NCBI RefSeq assembly: GCF_047675955.1 | Contig: NC_132931.1 | Coordinates: 1,178,001-1,242,000 of the forward strand | Direction: 5' to 3' | Source: Chlorocebus sabaeus | Lineage: Eukaryota; Chordata; Mammalia; Primates; Cercopithecidae | Length of the DNA stretch: 64,000 bases | In this document: positions 20,495-31,570 of the stretch, piece after piece | How positions within the stretch are numbered: the first letter of the stretch is position 1 | How the letters are laid out: every line of letters starts with the position of its first letter | Notes under the pieces: generated by a model | Seen by the model: only the letters and a program-made list of their open reading frames with translations | Told to the model about the DNA's origin: nothing | Database searches by the model: none | Translations under genes and position numbers: made by a program

Positions 20495-20776
20495 GAGACG
20501 GAGTCTCGCTGTGTCACCCAGGCTGGAGTGCAGTGGCCAGATCTCAGCTCACTGCAAGCTCCGCCTCCCGGGTTTACGCCATTCTCCGGCCTCAGCCTCC
20601 GAGTAGCTGGGACTACAGGCGCCCGCCACCTCGCCTGGCTAGTTTTTTTGTATTTTTTAGTAGAGACGGGGTTTCACCATGTTAGCCAGGATGGTCTCGA
20701 TCTCCTGACCTCGTGATCCACCCGCCTCGGCCTCCCAAAGTGCTGGGATTACAGGCTTGAGCCACCGCGCCCGGCC
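20466..20776 (-). mobile_element. Young AluY of Old World monkey type
   Basis: Reverse copy with ggccagatctcagc, ccgggtttacgcc, cgcccgccacctcgcctggctag and ggcttgagccaccgcgc, the complements of the signatures at 15826. T-run of about 27. Confidence 0.94.
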
Positions 20777-20915
20777 TGATTTTTTTTATTTTTATTTTTA
20801 GAGATGGGGTCCTGCAATGTTGCCCAGCTGGTCTGGAACTCCTGGGTACAAGCGATCCACCCACCCTGGCCTCCAAAAATGCTGAGATTACAGGCATGAA
20901 CCACTGCACCTGGCC
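20777..20915 (-). mobile_element. AluJ outer element, left arm
   Basis: Begins with the repeated tgatttttttt and ends ccactgcacctggcc. Confidence 0.87.
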
Positions 20916-21486
20916 TCCAATCTCCTCAAAATTCAGAGCCTTACCTTTCTATCACTGTAACACTTTCTCCCTCATAGGATGTGTGGTAATTATCAAGAAA
21001 GGCGGTAAGGGCGAAGATTTCTAGCATTTCTCTTGAAGTCCCATTTGGTGCTTGCATCTTATTTTGGGGTACACTTGACATCTTGACATATGGAGTTCTT
21101 GTCAGGTAGGCTTACAACAGTCTTAGATTGATCATGTAGGTAATCTTGATGACAGATATGATCATTCAATTCTAACCAAAATGTAGCGTCCAAACATAAA
21201 AATAAGACAGCTGCTTACATTGTGTAAATCCTCCACAAGAGAGAGGATAAAGGTGCCCACCTCTGATAATCTGTCCCAAATCAAGGCAGTAAAATTCCTG
21301 CAGGGAAAAAGAACAAAGTGTGTCTGCCAGCTGCTGTCCTGTTGTTAGAGAGGGCTCTTTCTAGGGGCAGCAGAGGGAATGGAGTGCATTTCACACTGTA
21401 AGCCTTTTAAAGTACTATTTGAGGCTTTACCTGAAATCTATTTGATGATATACCTTTTAAGTCCACTCAACTGCATTAATTAGGAC
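20916..21486. other. Non-repeat island, no gene seen
   Basis: About 570 bases with no recognised repeat and frequent stops in all frames. Ordinary AT-leaning sequence. Confidence 0.45.
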
Positions 21487-21900
21487 TTTTGTTGCAAGTG
21501 ACAGAAACCCAATTCAAACTAGCTTAAGCCTAAAGGCAGATTTATGGACTGTCTCTTGGAATTCATAAACAAGATAGTCCTGTCTCTGAGAACTCATTGG
21601 CCTTAAGAACTATATGGAGTCAGACACTCAAACACCACTCTCCTCTCTTGTTATCTCTGTGTCTCTTTGAGATTTATCCTTTTTTCTCAGCAATTCCCCC
21701 AATCCTTAGCTCACATAATCTGAAGCATGGTTACAGGGAGCTCCTAAATTTTATATTTTGCAGCCAAAGAGAGCTTGGTTCAACTCTCTTTCAGTCTCTG
21801 TTCCAAAAATCTGTGAAAGGACATTTATTGGATCGGCTTGGGGCAGGTGCCTTCCCTTGAATCAATCAGGACAAGTTCACATGATAATTTGGCAACCTAG
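21487..21900. repeat. Old interspersed repeat, family not identified
   Basis: The start ttgttgcaagtgacagaaac with ccaattcaaactagcttaag, and later ttattggatcggcttggggc with gaatcaatcagg, are blocks that I recall from a common mammalian repeat but cannot name. Confidence 0.4.
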
Positions 21901-22039
21901 AAAAAGGAAGTAAGGAGCAGAGGCAGCTCCTAGAAGACAAGTAGTGCCAGACCAACATTCCCACAGGTGTTCTCTGAACCAACAACCGTGACATTCTGAT
22001 GTTTTCTTTTGCATTCATTAATATTTGTGTGAGTCTGGA

Positions 22040-22150
22040 GACATATACCATGTTCATGGATTGGAACACTAAATATTGTAAAGATCAGTTCTTCTTAAAT
22101 TGATTTGTAGATTACATGTAATCCTTATCAAAATCTCAACATATTTCTTT
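22040..22150 (+). mobile_element. LINE-1 ORF2 relic, part 1
   Basis: catgttcatggattggaaca, taaatattgtaaagatcagt and atccttatcaaaatctcaac match the order of the 3' part of L1 ORF2. Frame broken by stops. Continues after the small insertion at 22151. Confidence 0.75.
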
Positions 22151-22199
22151 CTTCTCCTTTTTTTTTTTTTTTTTTTAGCGAACCACCACCATCAGGATG
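22151..22199 (-). mobile_element. 49-base retro-inserted scrap with poly(A)
   Basis: Read on the minus strand: about 22 bases (tcatcctgatggtggtggttcgct) followed by a run of about 22 A and a short degenerate end. It is bounded by 19-base direct repeats, aatctcaacatatttcttt (22132-22150) and aatctcaacacatttctta (22200-22218). This has the form of an L1-mediated insertion of the last bases of some RNA. Source RNA not identified. Confidence 0.6.
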
Positions 22200-22244
22200 A
22201 ATCTCAACACATTTCTTAATAAATATTGACAAGCTGATACTAAT
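22200..22244 (+). mobile_element. LINE-1 ORF2 relic, part 2
   Basis: ttaataaatattgacaagct plus gatactaa continues ORF2 until the Alu monomer. Confidence 0.6.
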
Positions 22245-22405
22245 TTTTTTTTTTTTTTAGACAGGGTCTTGCTCTGTTGTCTAAGTTGGAGTATAATGGT
22301 GCAATAATAGCTTACGGCAGCCTCAAACTCCTGGGTTCAAGCGATACTGCCTCCTCAGCCTCTCAAAGTGCTAGGATTACAGATGTGTGCCACCACGCCT
22401 GGCTA
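22245..22405 (-). mobile_element. Alu monomer
   Basis: Single reverse arm (FLAM-like) ending cacgcctggctaatt, inserted in the L1 relic. Confidence 0.82.
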
Positions 22406-22520
22406 ATTCTAAATGTATCTGAAAATGCAAAGGGCCAAGAATAGCCAAAATACTGGCTTGTTCTGAAAGCTCTGGTCTATGAGATGATCTACTTCTTACT
22501 GACTTCAAGATGTGATAAAA
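22406..22520 (+). mobile_element. LINE-1 ORF2 relic, part 3
   Basis: aaaatgcaaagggccaagaa then tagccaaaatactggcttg matches ORF2 just downstream of part 2. Ends at the AluJ. Confidence 0.65.
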
Positions 22521-22844
22521 GGCTGGGCACAGTGGCTCATGCCTATAATCCCAACACTGGGAGGCCAAGGTGAGAGGATCGCTTGAGGTCAGGAGTTGGA
22601 GACTGGTCCAGGCAACATGGCAAGAGCTTGTCTCTGTAGAAAAAGTTAAAAAAAAAATTAGCTGGGCATGACACACACCTGTAGTCCCATCTATCCAGGA
22701 GGCTGAGGCAGGAGGATTATTTGAACCCAGGAGTTCAAGGCTATAGTGCCCTATGATTACACCACTGCATTCCAGTGTGGGCAACATAGTGAGACCCGTC
22801 TCTCAAAAAAAAAAAAAAAAAGAAAAAGAAAGAAAGAACAAAAA
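22521..22844 (+). mobile_element. AluJ
   Basis: Old dimer with a long A tail drifting to (GAAA)n. 22845-23120 after it is unrecognised. Confidence 0.9.
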
Positions 22845-23120
22845 CCTAGCAGAATATGCTTCCCATAGCTAGTCTTCACTCAGTAATGTCCATTTGGCCA
22901 CACAGTAGCTCTCAGAAAAAAACATTAATTAGTTCACCGATAGAGCAAGGAAACTCACTCATTAGCTTTAGGTCTGTTTTAGGGGAAATGGCATAATTGT
23001 CTAAAATATGATCGAGTTATTCAAGAAGCATTCATTGAGAATGTATTCTGTTTATATTCCACCCTATTCCTTCCACTGGTCTTCAGCATCCTGGTTTTCC
23101 AGCAATCTTGTACACTATGC

Positions 23121-23427
23121 CTTTTTTTTTTTTTTTCTTTTTTAGAGTCTCACTCTTTCACTCAGGCTGGAATGCAGTGGCGCCATCACAGCTCAAGGCT
23201 TACTGCAACCTCCACCTCCTGGATTCAAGTGATTCTCATGTTTCAGCCTCCTGAGTAGCTGGGATTACAAGCACATGCCAACATGCCCATCTAATTTTTG
23301 TATTTGAATTAGAGACAGGGTTTCACCACAGTGGCTAGGCTGGTCTTAAACTCCTGACATCAAGTGATCCACCCGCCACAGCCTCCCAAAGTCCTGGGAT
23401 TATAGGTGTGAGCCACCGCACCTAGCC
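23121..23427 (-). mobile_element. AluS
   Basis: Reverse dimer. An extra aaggcttac block lies in its right arm. 23428-23600 after it is unrecognised AT-rich DNA. Confidence 0.9.
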
Positions 23428-23600
23428 TGCTGTACCATCTTTAAATATGGAAATACTGGTATTTTTGTTGGTGTAATACTATTGTTTTGGCCTAAATCTG
23501 CAATATGAATTATTTTGTACTGAGACTATTCATGGAGTTTTTTGATTCTCTAAAATTCCAAATTGAACAAAGATACACTTAATTTAAAAATAATTTTTCT

Positions 23601-23917
23601 GACTGGGCGTGGTGGCTCACACCTGTAATCCCAGTGCTTTGGGAGGCCAACGCGGGCGGATCATGAGGTCAGGAGATCAAGACCATCCTGGCTAACATGG
23701 TGAAACCTCATCTCTACTAAAAAAAAAAAAAAATACAAAAAATTAGCCGGGCGTGGTGGCGGGCACCTGTAGTCCCAGCTACTGGGGAGGCTGAGGCAGG
23801 AGAATGGCACGAACCTGGACGATGGAGCCTGCAGTGAGCTGAGACGCACAACTGCACTACAGCCTGGGTGACAGAGTGAGACTGTGTCTCAAAAATAATA
23901 ATAATAATAATAATAAT
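23601..23917 (+). mobile_element. AluY with (AAT)n tail
   Basis: Young-type dimer. The tail became (AAT)9-like at 23893-23917. Confidence 0.92.
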
Positions 23918-23924
23918 TTTTTCA

Positions 23925-24219
23925 GGCCGGGTGCAGTGGCTCATGCCTGTAATCCCAGCACTTTGGGAGACTGAGGCAGGTGAATCACATGAGGTCTGAA
24001 GTTCAAGACTAGCCTGGCCAACATGGCAAAACCCCGTCTTTACGAAAAATACAAAAATTAGCTGGGCATGGTGGCGCATGCGTGTAATCCCAGGTACTCA
24101 GGAGGTGAAGTGGGAGAATCGCTTGAACCTGGGAGGTGGAAGCTGCAGTGAGCCAAGATCTCACCACAGCACTCCAGCCTGGGTGACAGAGTGAGACTCC
24201 GTTTCAAATAATAATAATA
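23925..24219 (+). mobile_element. AluS with (AAT)n tail
   Basis: Tandem with the preceding Alu and also ends in (AAT)n then tttttcc. Confidence 0.92.
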
Positions 24220-24238
24220 ATTTTTCCATATTTCACAC

Positions 24239-24529
24239 TTTTTTTTTGGAGACTGAGTCTCACTCTGTTGCTCAGGCTGGAGTGCAGTGGCTTGATTTCG
24301 GCTTACTGCAAACTCCACCTCCTAGGTTCAAGTGATTCTCCCGCCTCAGCCTCCCAAGTAGCTGGGATTACACGCGTGCACCACCATGCCCAGCTAATTT
24401 TGTATATTTAGTAGAGATAGGGTTTCACCACATTAACCAGGCTGATCTTAAACTCCCAACCTCTGGTGATCCACCTGCTGCGGCCTCCCAAAGTGCCGGG
24501 ATTACAGGCATGAGCGACCGTGCCTGGCC
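24239..24529 (-). mobile_element. AluS
   Basis: Reverse dimer. Target-site word tatttcacactt lies on both sides (about 24226 and 24531). Confidence 0.92.
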
Positions 24530-24549
24530 CGTATTTCACACTTCTTTCC

Positions 24550-24847
24550 TTTTTTTTTTTTTTGAGATGGAGTCTTGCTCTGTGCCAGGCTGGAGTACAC
24601 TGGCGCAATCTCGGCTCACTGCAACCTTCACCTCCTGGGTTCAAGTGATTCCCCTGCTTCACCCTCCCTAGTAGCTGAGACTACAGGCGCGTGCTACCAC
24701 ACCCAGTTAATTTTTTTGTATTTTGTTAGAGACAGGGTTTCACCACGTTGGCCAGGATGGTCTTAATCTCCTCTCCTGACCTCGTGATCCCCCCGCCTCA
24801 GCCTCCCAAAGTGCTGGGATTACGGACGTGAGCCACTGTGCCTGGCC
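24550..24847 (-). mobile_element. AluS/Y
   Basis: Reverse dimer with a duplicated ctcctctcctgacc. Confidence 0.91.
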
Positions 24848-24870
24848 GCTGATGCAATAATAATATTCTT

Positions 24871-25167
24871 TTTTGTTGTTGTTGTTTTGAGACAGAGTCT
24901 TGCTCTTATTGTCCAGGCTGGTATGCAATGGCATGATCTCAGCTCATTGCAACCTCTGCCTCCCAGGTTCAAGCAACTCTGCCTCAGCCTACAGAGTAGC
25001 TGGGATCACAGGCACGTGCCACCACACCGGGCCAATTTTTGTACTTTTAGTAGAGACGGGTTTTCGTCATGTTGGCTAGGCTGGTCTTGAACTCCTGGCC
25101 TCAGCTGATCCGACCGCCTGGCCTCCCAAAGTGCTGGGATTACAGGCATGAGCCACCACGCGGAGCC
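24871..25167 (-). mobile_element. AluS with (GTT)n tail
   Basis: Perfect 15-base target-site duplication aataataatattctt at 24856-24870 and 25168-25182. Confidence 0.93.
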
Positions 25168-25270
25168 AATAATAATATTCTTAACTCTGGTTCAAAGACT
25201 TTTCGAAGAAGCAGATAATGAGCGTGACAGAACTGGAACTGATTTGGGGAATCGATTAAAATCTCCATCT

Positions 25271-25581
25271 AGGACGGGTGTGATGGCTCACACCTGTAAT
25301 CCCAACACTTTGGGAGGCCAAGGCAGGCGGATCACTTGAGTTCAAGAGTTTGAGACCAGCCCAGCCAACATGGTAAAACCCCATCCTTACTAAAAATACA
25401 AAAATTTGCCAGGCATATTGGTGTGCATCTGTAATCCCAGCTACTGGGGAGGCTGAGCCATGAGACTCACTTGAACCCAGGAGGTAGAAGTTACAGTGAG
25501 CCAAGATCTCGCCACTGCACTCCAGCCTGGGTGACAGAGGGGAGACTCCATCTCAAAAAACAAACAAACAAACAAACAAAC
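25271..25581 (+). mobile_element. AluS
   Basis: 3' end has gacagaggggagactcc and a (CAAA)n tail, both shared with the next Alu at 25687. Confidence 0.92.
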
Positions 25582-25686
25582 AGAACCCATCCATACATTA
25601 TGAAACTGAAAGATCAAAAGAAAGCAGAATGATTTTATTTGGAGCAAAACACACTGCTTGCTGTCAATAGAAATCTTGCAGTCCTA

Positions 25687-26006
25687 GGTTCGGCACAGTG
25701 GCTCACGCCTGTAATCCTAGCACTTTGGGGGACCAAGGCAGGCAGATCACAAGGACAGGAGATTGAGACCATCCTGCCTAACACAGTGAAACCCTGTCTC
25801 TACTAAAAATACAAAAAATTAGCCGGGCGTGGTGGCGGGCGCCTGTAGTCCCAGCTACTCGGGAGGCTGAGGCAGGAGAATAGCGTGAACCCGGGAGGCA
25901 GAGCTTGCAGTGTGAGCTGAGATCACAACACTGCACTCCAGCCTGGGTGACAGAGGGGAGACTCCATCTCAAAAAACAAACAAACAAACAAACAAAACAA
26001 AAAAAA
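25687..26006 (+). mobile_element. AluY
   Basis: Target-site copies ttgcagtccta at both ends. 3' end and tail resemble the AluS 420 bases upstream, as if converted. Confidence 0.92.
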
Positions 26007-26110
26007 CATTGCAGTCCTAATGTTTCCCCCCAGAATTCTGTCAGATAATCTAAAAGTTATCTAAATGAAATGGGAGTATTTAAAGATGAAGGACTTAAAG
26101 AGAAATATTT

Positions 26111-26395
26111 GGCCAGGTGTGGTGGCTCATACTTGTAATTCCAGCACCTTGGGAGGCCAAGGCGGGTGGATCACCTGAGGTCAGGAGTTTGAGACTAGCC
26201 TGGCCAATGTGGTGGAACCCATCTCTACTAAAAATACAAAAATTAGCCGGGCATGGTGGTGGGTGCCTGTAATCTCAGCTACTCAGGAGGCTAAGGCAGG
26301 AGAATTGCTTGAACCCAGGAGGAAGAGGTTGCAGTGAGCCATGATTGTGCCACGGCACTCCAGCCTGGGGGACGAAAGTGAAACTCCGTCTCAAA
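26111..26395 (+). mobile_element. AluS
   Basis: Full dimer whose tail runs into a TA-rich microsatellite. Confidence 0.92.
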
Positions 26396-26441
26396 ATATA
26401 TATATATATTTTATATATATTTAAATATATATATATTTAAA
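26396..26441. repeat. (TA)n-rich tract
   Basis: Imperfect TATA/TTTAAA run derived from the tail of the preceding Alu. Confidence 0.85.
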
Positions 26442-26559
26442 GTTATTTCTTCCATCTTCCCCAAACAAGTGTCAGAAAAAGGTTTTTTTTCCAGCAACCA
26501 GAAATATTTACACAAAAGTTCTCTCACAACTCCAGATGCTTTTTATATTTAAAGGTTGC

Positions 26560-26857
26560 TTTTTTTTTTTTTGAGACGGAGTCTGGCTCTGTCGCCCATG
26601 CTGGAGTGCAGTGGCACGATCTCCGCTCATTGCAAGCTCTGCCGCTTCCTGGGTTCACGCCATTCTCCGGCCCCAGCCGATCGAGTAGCTGAGACTACAG
26701 GTGCCTGCCACCCCGCTCAGCTAATTTTTTTGTATTTTTAGTAGAGACATGGTTTCACCGTGTTAGCCAGGATAGTCTTGATCTCCTGACCTCGTGATCC
26801 ACCCGTCTCAGCCTCCCAAAGTGCTGGGATTACAGGCGTGAGCCACCACGCACGGCC
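26560..26857 (-). mobile_element. AluY
   Basis: Target-site duplication taaaggttgctttt at about 26550 and 26858. Confidence 0.93.
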
Positions 26858-26886
26858 TAAAGGTTGCTTTTTAAAAAATCAGTACT

Positions 26887-27197
26887 GGCCAGGCGTGGTG
26901 GCTCACGCCTATAATCCCAGTACTTAGGGAGTCCAAGGCAGGCATATCACTTGAGGTCAGGAGTTTGAGACCAGCCTGGCCAATATGGTGAAACCCCGTC
27001 TCTAATAAAAATACAAAAAAAAAAATTAGCCGGGCATGGTGGCACATGCCGTTAATCCCAGCTACTGGGGAGGCTGAGGCAAGAGAATTGCTTGAGTCCG
27101 GGAGTCGGAGGTTGCAGGGAGCTGAGCTGGCACCACTGCACTCCAGTATGGGTGACAGAGTGAGACTCTGTCTCAAAAAGAAAAAAAAAACAAAACA
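26887..27197 (+). mobile_element. AluS
   Basis: Only 30 bases after the previous reverse AluY, so the two form an inverted pair. Confidence 0.92.
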
Positions 27198-27255
27198 GTG
27201 CTATTTTGTGTTCAGTGTTTTACGATTAAACTTCTATAATTGTCTATTGTGCTAA

Positions 27256-27497
27256 GTTGATTATTTTTATTTTATTAAACTTTGGATTCATGGGGTACAT
27301 GTGCAGGTGTGTTACATGAGCACATTGCAAAATGCTGAGGTTTGGGCTTCTAGTGAACCCATCATCCAAACAGTGAGCAGAATACCCAATAAGCAGTTTT
27401 TCAACCCTTTCCCCCTCCTTCCCTCCCAACCTGTGGAGTTCCCAGTGTCTTTGTTTCCACCTTTATGTCCATTTGAACCTATCATTTAGCTCCTATT
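27256..27497 (-). mobile_element. Primate LINE-1 3' end
   Basis: ttggattcatggggtacatg, gtgcaggtgtgttacatgag and the cagtgtctttgtttccacct block are the reverse of an L1P-type 3' untranslated region. 5'-truncated at the Alu boundary. No coding frame. Confidence 0.75.
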
Positions 27498-27804
27498 TAT
27501 TTATTTATTTATTTATTTATTTGAGACAGAGTCTCACTCTATCTCCCCGACTGGAGTGCAGTAGTGCTATCTTGGTTCACTTCAACATACACCTCTCAGG
27601 GTCAAGCGATTCTCCTGCCTCAGCCACCTGAGTAGCTGGGATTAAAGGTGCACGCCACCACGCCTGGCTAATTTTTGTGTTTTTAGTAGAAATGGGGTTT
27701 CACCATGTTGTCCAGGCTCATATTGAACTCCTGGCCTCAAGTGATCCACCTGCTTTGGCCTCCCAAAGTGCTGGGATTACAGGTGTGAGCCACCGCACCC
27801 GGTC
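27498..27804 (-). mobile_element. Alu with (ATTT)n tail
   Basis: Reverse dimer. The tail reads (TTTA)n at 27495-27522. Confidence 0.91.
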
Positions 27805-27872
27805 TATTTTTAAATATTACTTAATTTTCTTTCATTTTATTTGCTACTAATTTAGAGTAGAATTGTATAATG

Positions 27873-28173
27873 ATTTTTTTTTTTTTTTTTTTGAGACAGG
27901 GTCTCGCTCTGTCACCCAGGCTGAAGTGCAATGGCTCAATCATGGTTCACTACAGCCTCAAATTTCTGGGCTCAAGCATCCTCCCACCTCAGCCTCCCAA
28001 GCAGCTGGACCTATAGGCACGCACCACCATGCCCAGCTAATTTTCATATTTTTTATGGAGATAGGGTCTTGCTATGTTGCCCAGCCTTGTCTTAAACTCC
28101 TGAGCTCAAGGAATCTACCCACCTTGGCCTCCCAAAGTGCTGGGATTACAGGTGTAAATCACCGTCCCTGGTC
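27873..28173 (-). mobile_element. AluJ
   Basis: Old reverse dimer (gggctcaagcatcctccc). 28174-28310 after it is AT-rich and unrecognised. Confidence 0.9.
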
Positions 28174-28310
28174 TAATAATGTACAATTTTACTTTTTACT
28201 TAATGCTTCATGATATGATTTTAAAAGTTTGTATTTGAAATATATTTAAATATATAGTTTGATATTTTGAAAACATTTGGATTCCTAACAGATTCTAAAA
28301 TACTAGTTGT

Positions 28311-28340
28311 GCCCAGGAGGCGGAGGTTGCAATGAGCCAC
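28311..28340 (+). mobile_element. 30-base Alu scrap
   Basis: gcccaggaggcggaggttgc followed by aatgagcc is internal Alu sequence with neither end present. Possibly a deletion remnant or a patch copied by repair. Confidence 0.5.
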
Positions 28341-28392
28341 CACACCCTGCCAGAGCCCTGGTTTCTTTATTGAAAAATGGTATCAGAAACAG

Positions 28393-28672
28393 GGCCAGGC
28401 ATGGTGGCTCATGCCTGTAATCCCAGAACTTTGGAAGGCCGAGGCGGACGGATCACTTGAGGTCAGGAGTTCAAGACCAACCTGGCCAACATGGTGAAAC
28501 CTCGTCTCTACTAAAAATACAAAATTAGCCAATGTGGTGGCGTCTGCCTGTAGTCCCGGCTACTGGGGAGGCTGAGACAGGAGAATCACTTGAATCTGAG
28601 AAATAGAAGTTGCAGTGAGCTGAGATCACACCACTACACTCTAGCCTGTGGGATAGAAAAAGACTCTGTCTC

Positions 28673-28700
<28 letters not shown>
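28393..28700 (+). mobile_element. AluS with (AAAT)n tail
   Basis: Full dimer. Tail (AAAT)7-like at 28673-28700. 28701-28944 after it is unrecognised. Confidence 0.92.
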
Positions 28701-28705
<5 letters not shown>

Positions 28706-28944
28706 TTCCAACATCTGGGAGCTACATATGCTTGTTGTTGCTGGTCTGTAATTACTTCTAGGCCCTCTCCTAGGCAGAGTGAGGAAGTATGTGTGTACTA
28801 CTCTGTGTACATTCATGCATGTATAATTATTTCTATATGTAACGATCTGTATCCACATTAAGGTAAATATGCATTCATCCTGATATCTCCAACTCTAATC
28901 CATTACCACATAAATCACTGTAGTTTCTTCCCCTTGCCTAAGCC

Positions 28945-29246
28945 TTTTTTTTTTTTTTTTTTTTTTTTGAGACTGAGTCTCGCTCTGTTGGCCAAGCTGG
29001 AGTGCAGTGGCGCGATCTTGGCTCACTGCAACCTCCGCCTCTCAGGTGCACACCATTCTCCTGCCTCAGCCTCCTGAATAGCTGGGACTATAGACGCCTG
29101 CCACCACGCCTAATTTTTTTGTATTTTTAGTGGAGACAGGGTTTCACCGTGCTAGCCAGGATGGTCTCGATCTCCTGACCTCATGATTCGCCCTCCTCGG
29201 CCTCCCAAAGTGCTGGGATGACAGGCGTGAGCCACCTCGCCCAGCT
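28945..29246 (-). mobile_element. AluY
   Basis: Reverse element. cctaagcc before and ctaagcc after are target-site copies. Confidence 0.92.
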
Positions 29247-29261
29247 CTAAGCCTTCTTTTA

Positions 29262-29420
29262 AAGGATCACAACTGATTGAGTCAGGCCTCAACCAAAGTA
29301 ATCTCCCTTTTTATTAACTTAAAGGCAACTGGTTAAAGACGACTTTCAGGTGCAAAATCCCTTTAGTGTTTGATCAAATCACAGGGAGGAGCTATGTGGA
29401 TGCTACAGGATGTCTGCTGC
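29262..29420 (-). mobile_element. Possible old LTR remnant
   Basis: gatcacaactgattgagtca, aagtaatctccctttttatt and gtgcaaaatccctttagtg resemble a common old LTR or DNA-element block. Family uncertain. Confidence 0.3.
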
Positions 29421-29560
29421 CTTTCCATCCTCTGAGACAATATCACTTGTAGCCCTAACTGGGGTTGTACTAGAAAGAGAATTCTAGGGTCTGTGTTTCA
29501 GCCTTGTCAAGTGTCCACATCCCACCAATGTGAGTGCCAGTGTGGTGGTATGACGCCCAG

Positions 29561-29593
<33 letters not shown>

Positions 29594-29625
29594 TATACAT
29601 ATATATATATATATACACACACACA
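29561..29625. repeat. (TA)n(CA)n microsatellite
   Basis: Two TA runs each followed by an ACAC run, at the tail of the next reverse Alu. Confidence 0.92.
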
Positions 29626-29943
29626 TTTTTTTAAGACAAAGTTTCACTCTTATTGCCCAGGCTAGAGTGCAATGGTTCAATCTTGGCTCACCACAATCTC
29701 AGCCTCCCGGGTTCAAGCAATTCTTCTCTCTCAGCCTCCCAAGTAGCTGGGATTACAGGCATGCACCACCATGCCCGGCTAATTTTACATTTTTAGTAGA
29801 GACGGGGTTTCTCCATGTTGGCCAGGCTGGTCTCAAACTCCTGACTTCAGGTGATCCGTCTGCCTCAGGCTCCCAAAGTGTTGGAATTACAGGAGTGATT
29901 CCCAAAGCACTGGGATTATAGGTGTGAGCTACCATACCTGGCT
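29626..29943 (-). mobile_element. AluS with 3'-side internal duplication
   Basis: Near the left-arm end, a block starting tcccaaagtgttggaattac is followed at once by a second version, ttcccaaagcactgggattat. The extra copy is about 30 bases. Confidence 0.9.
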
Positions 29944-29997
29944 GCATTAATACCTTGAAACCATCAATATAGAATGTGTTCAGAAAATGTGTGGCAA

Positions 29998-30280
29998 AGC
30001 CAGGTGCCATGGCTCACGCCTGTAATCTCAGCACTTTGGGAGGTCGAGGCCAGAGGCTAACTTGAATGCAGGAGTTTGAGAAGAGCCTGGACAACATAGT
30101 GAGATCCCATCTCTACAAAATATAAATAACGTTATCCAGGTGTAGTGGCACATGCCTATAGTCTCAGCTACTTGGGAGGCTGAGCAGGAGAATCGCTTGA
30201 GGCTGGGAGGTCGGGGCTGCAGTAAGCTGTGATTGTGCCACTGCACTCCAGCCTGGGCAACAGAGTGAGATCCTGTCAAA
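29998..30280 (+). mobile_element. AluJ
   Basis: Old dimer whose tail has grown into the purine tract that follows. Confidence 0.88.
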
Positions 30281-30457
30281 AAAGGAAAAAGAGGAAGGAA
30301 GGAAAGGAAGGAAAGAAGGAAGGAAGGAAGGAAGGAAGGAAGGAAGGAAGCGAGGGAGGGAGGGAGGGGAAGAGGGGAGGGGAGGAGAAGGTAGGGGAGG
30401 AATAAGAAGGAAAGAGAGGGAAAGGAAGGAAGGAAGGAGGGAGGGAGGGAAGGAAAG
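30281..30457. repeat. Purine (GGAA)n tract
   Basis: About 175 bases of A and G with one C and one T. GGAA units, then GGGA-rich, then GGAA again. An expanded Alu tail. Confidence 0.93.
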
Positions 30458-30522
30458 CAAGAGAGACAACCATGAGAAATGAACATTTGTGCAGAGTGGC
30501 AGGAGGCATATGGATGCCTCTG

Positions 30523-30885
30523 TTGAGGGCTGAATGGTACACCCCTCTGAGGATATGTTCTAACTCCCAGAACCTATGAATGTGACCTTATTTGAACATA
30601 GTCTTTGCAGATTCAACTCAGTTCAGGATCTTGCAAAGAGATGATCCTGGATTAATCGGGTATCCCCAGGATCCTGCCAGAAATTGAATGACAAATTTCT
30701 ATAAGAGGGGACATGACCTCTTATGTAAAGAGGAAGAGGGAACATGACCAAGGTGGCAGAGGTTGGAGGATGCAGGCTGGCAAGCCAATGAGTGCCAATG
30801 GCCACCAGAAGCTGGCAGAGGTAAGGAAGGCTCCTCCCCTAGAGCCCTGGGAAGAGGTGGCCCTGAGGACAACTTGATTTCACAC
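30523..30885 (+). mobile_element. MLT1-like MaLR LTR, first part
   Basis: ttgagggctgaatggtacac, tgaatgtgaccttatttgaa, catagtctttgcagattcaa and ccagaagctggcagaggtaa follow the order of an old MaLR LTR. Broken by two Alus. The end is at 31485. No viral coding sequence. Confidence 0.6.
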
Positions 30886-31184
30886 TTTTTTTTTTTTTTT
30901 TTGAGATTGAGTTTTGCTCCTGTCCCGCAAGCTGGAGTGCAGTGGCTCAATCTCGGCTCACCACAACCTCTACCTCCCAGGTTGTAGCGATTCTCCTGCT
31001 TTAGTCTCCTGAGTAGCTGGAATATCAGGCGTGCATCACCACGCCTGGCTAATTTTTGTATTTTTAGTAGAGATGGGGTTTCATCATGTTGGCCAGGCTG
31101 GTGTTGAACTCATGACCTCAGGTGATCCACCTGCCTCGGCCTCCCAAAGTGCTAAGATTACAGGTGCGAGCCACCGCCCCGGCC
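30886..31184 (-). mobile_element. AluS
   Basis: Full reverse dimer, first of two in tandem. Confidence 0.93.
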
Positions 31185-31484
31185 TTTTTTCCTTTTTTTT
31201 TTTTGAGATGGAGTTTCACTCTTGTTGCCCAGGCTGGAGTGCAATGGCATTATCTTGTCTCACCACAACCTCCGCCTCCCGGGTTCAAGCGATTCTCCTG
31301 CCTCAGCCTCCCAAGTAGCTGGAATTACAGGCGTGTGTCACCACGCCCAGCTAATTTTGTATTTTTAGTACGGACGAATTTCTCCATGTTGGTTAGGCTG
31401 GTCTCAAACTCCCAACCTCAGGTGATCCGATCTCCTCGGCCTCCCAAAGTGCTGAGATAACGGGCATGAGCCACCACTCCTGGC
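31185..31484 (-). mobile_element. AluS
   Basis: Full reverse dimer. ttcacactt flanks the two-Alu block (30880 and 31488). Confidence 0.93.
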
Positions 31485-31570
31485 AACTTCACACTTGTGA
31501 CCTCCAGAGCTGTGTGAGAAGAGGTTCCTGTTGTGCCAAGTCATCCAGTTCATGGTCATCTGGAGGGAAA
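31485..31570 (+). mobile_element. MLT1-like MaLR LTR, 3' part
   Basis: gacctccagagctgtgtgag and aggttcctgttgtgccaagt form the worn 3' end of the LTR. Confidence 0.5.

Noticed and set aside
30028..30542. Open frames rich in Pro-Ser-Phe-Leu
   Set aside because: Translation of the complement of the purine tract.
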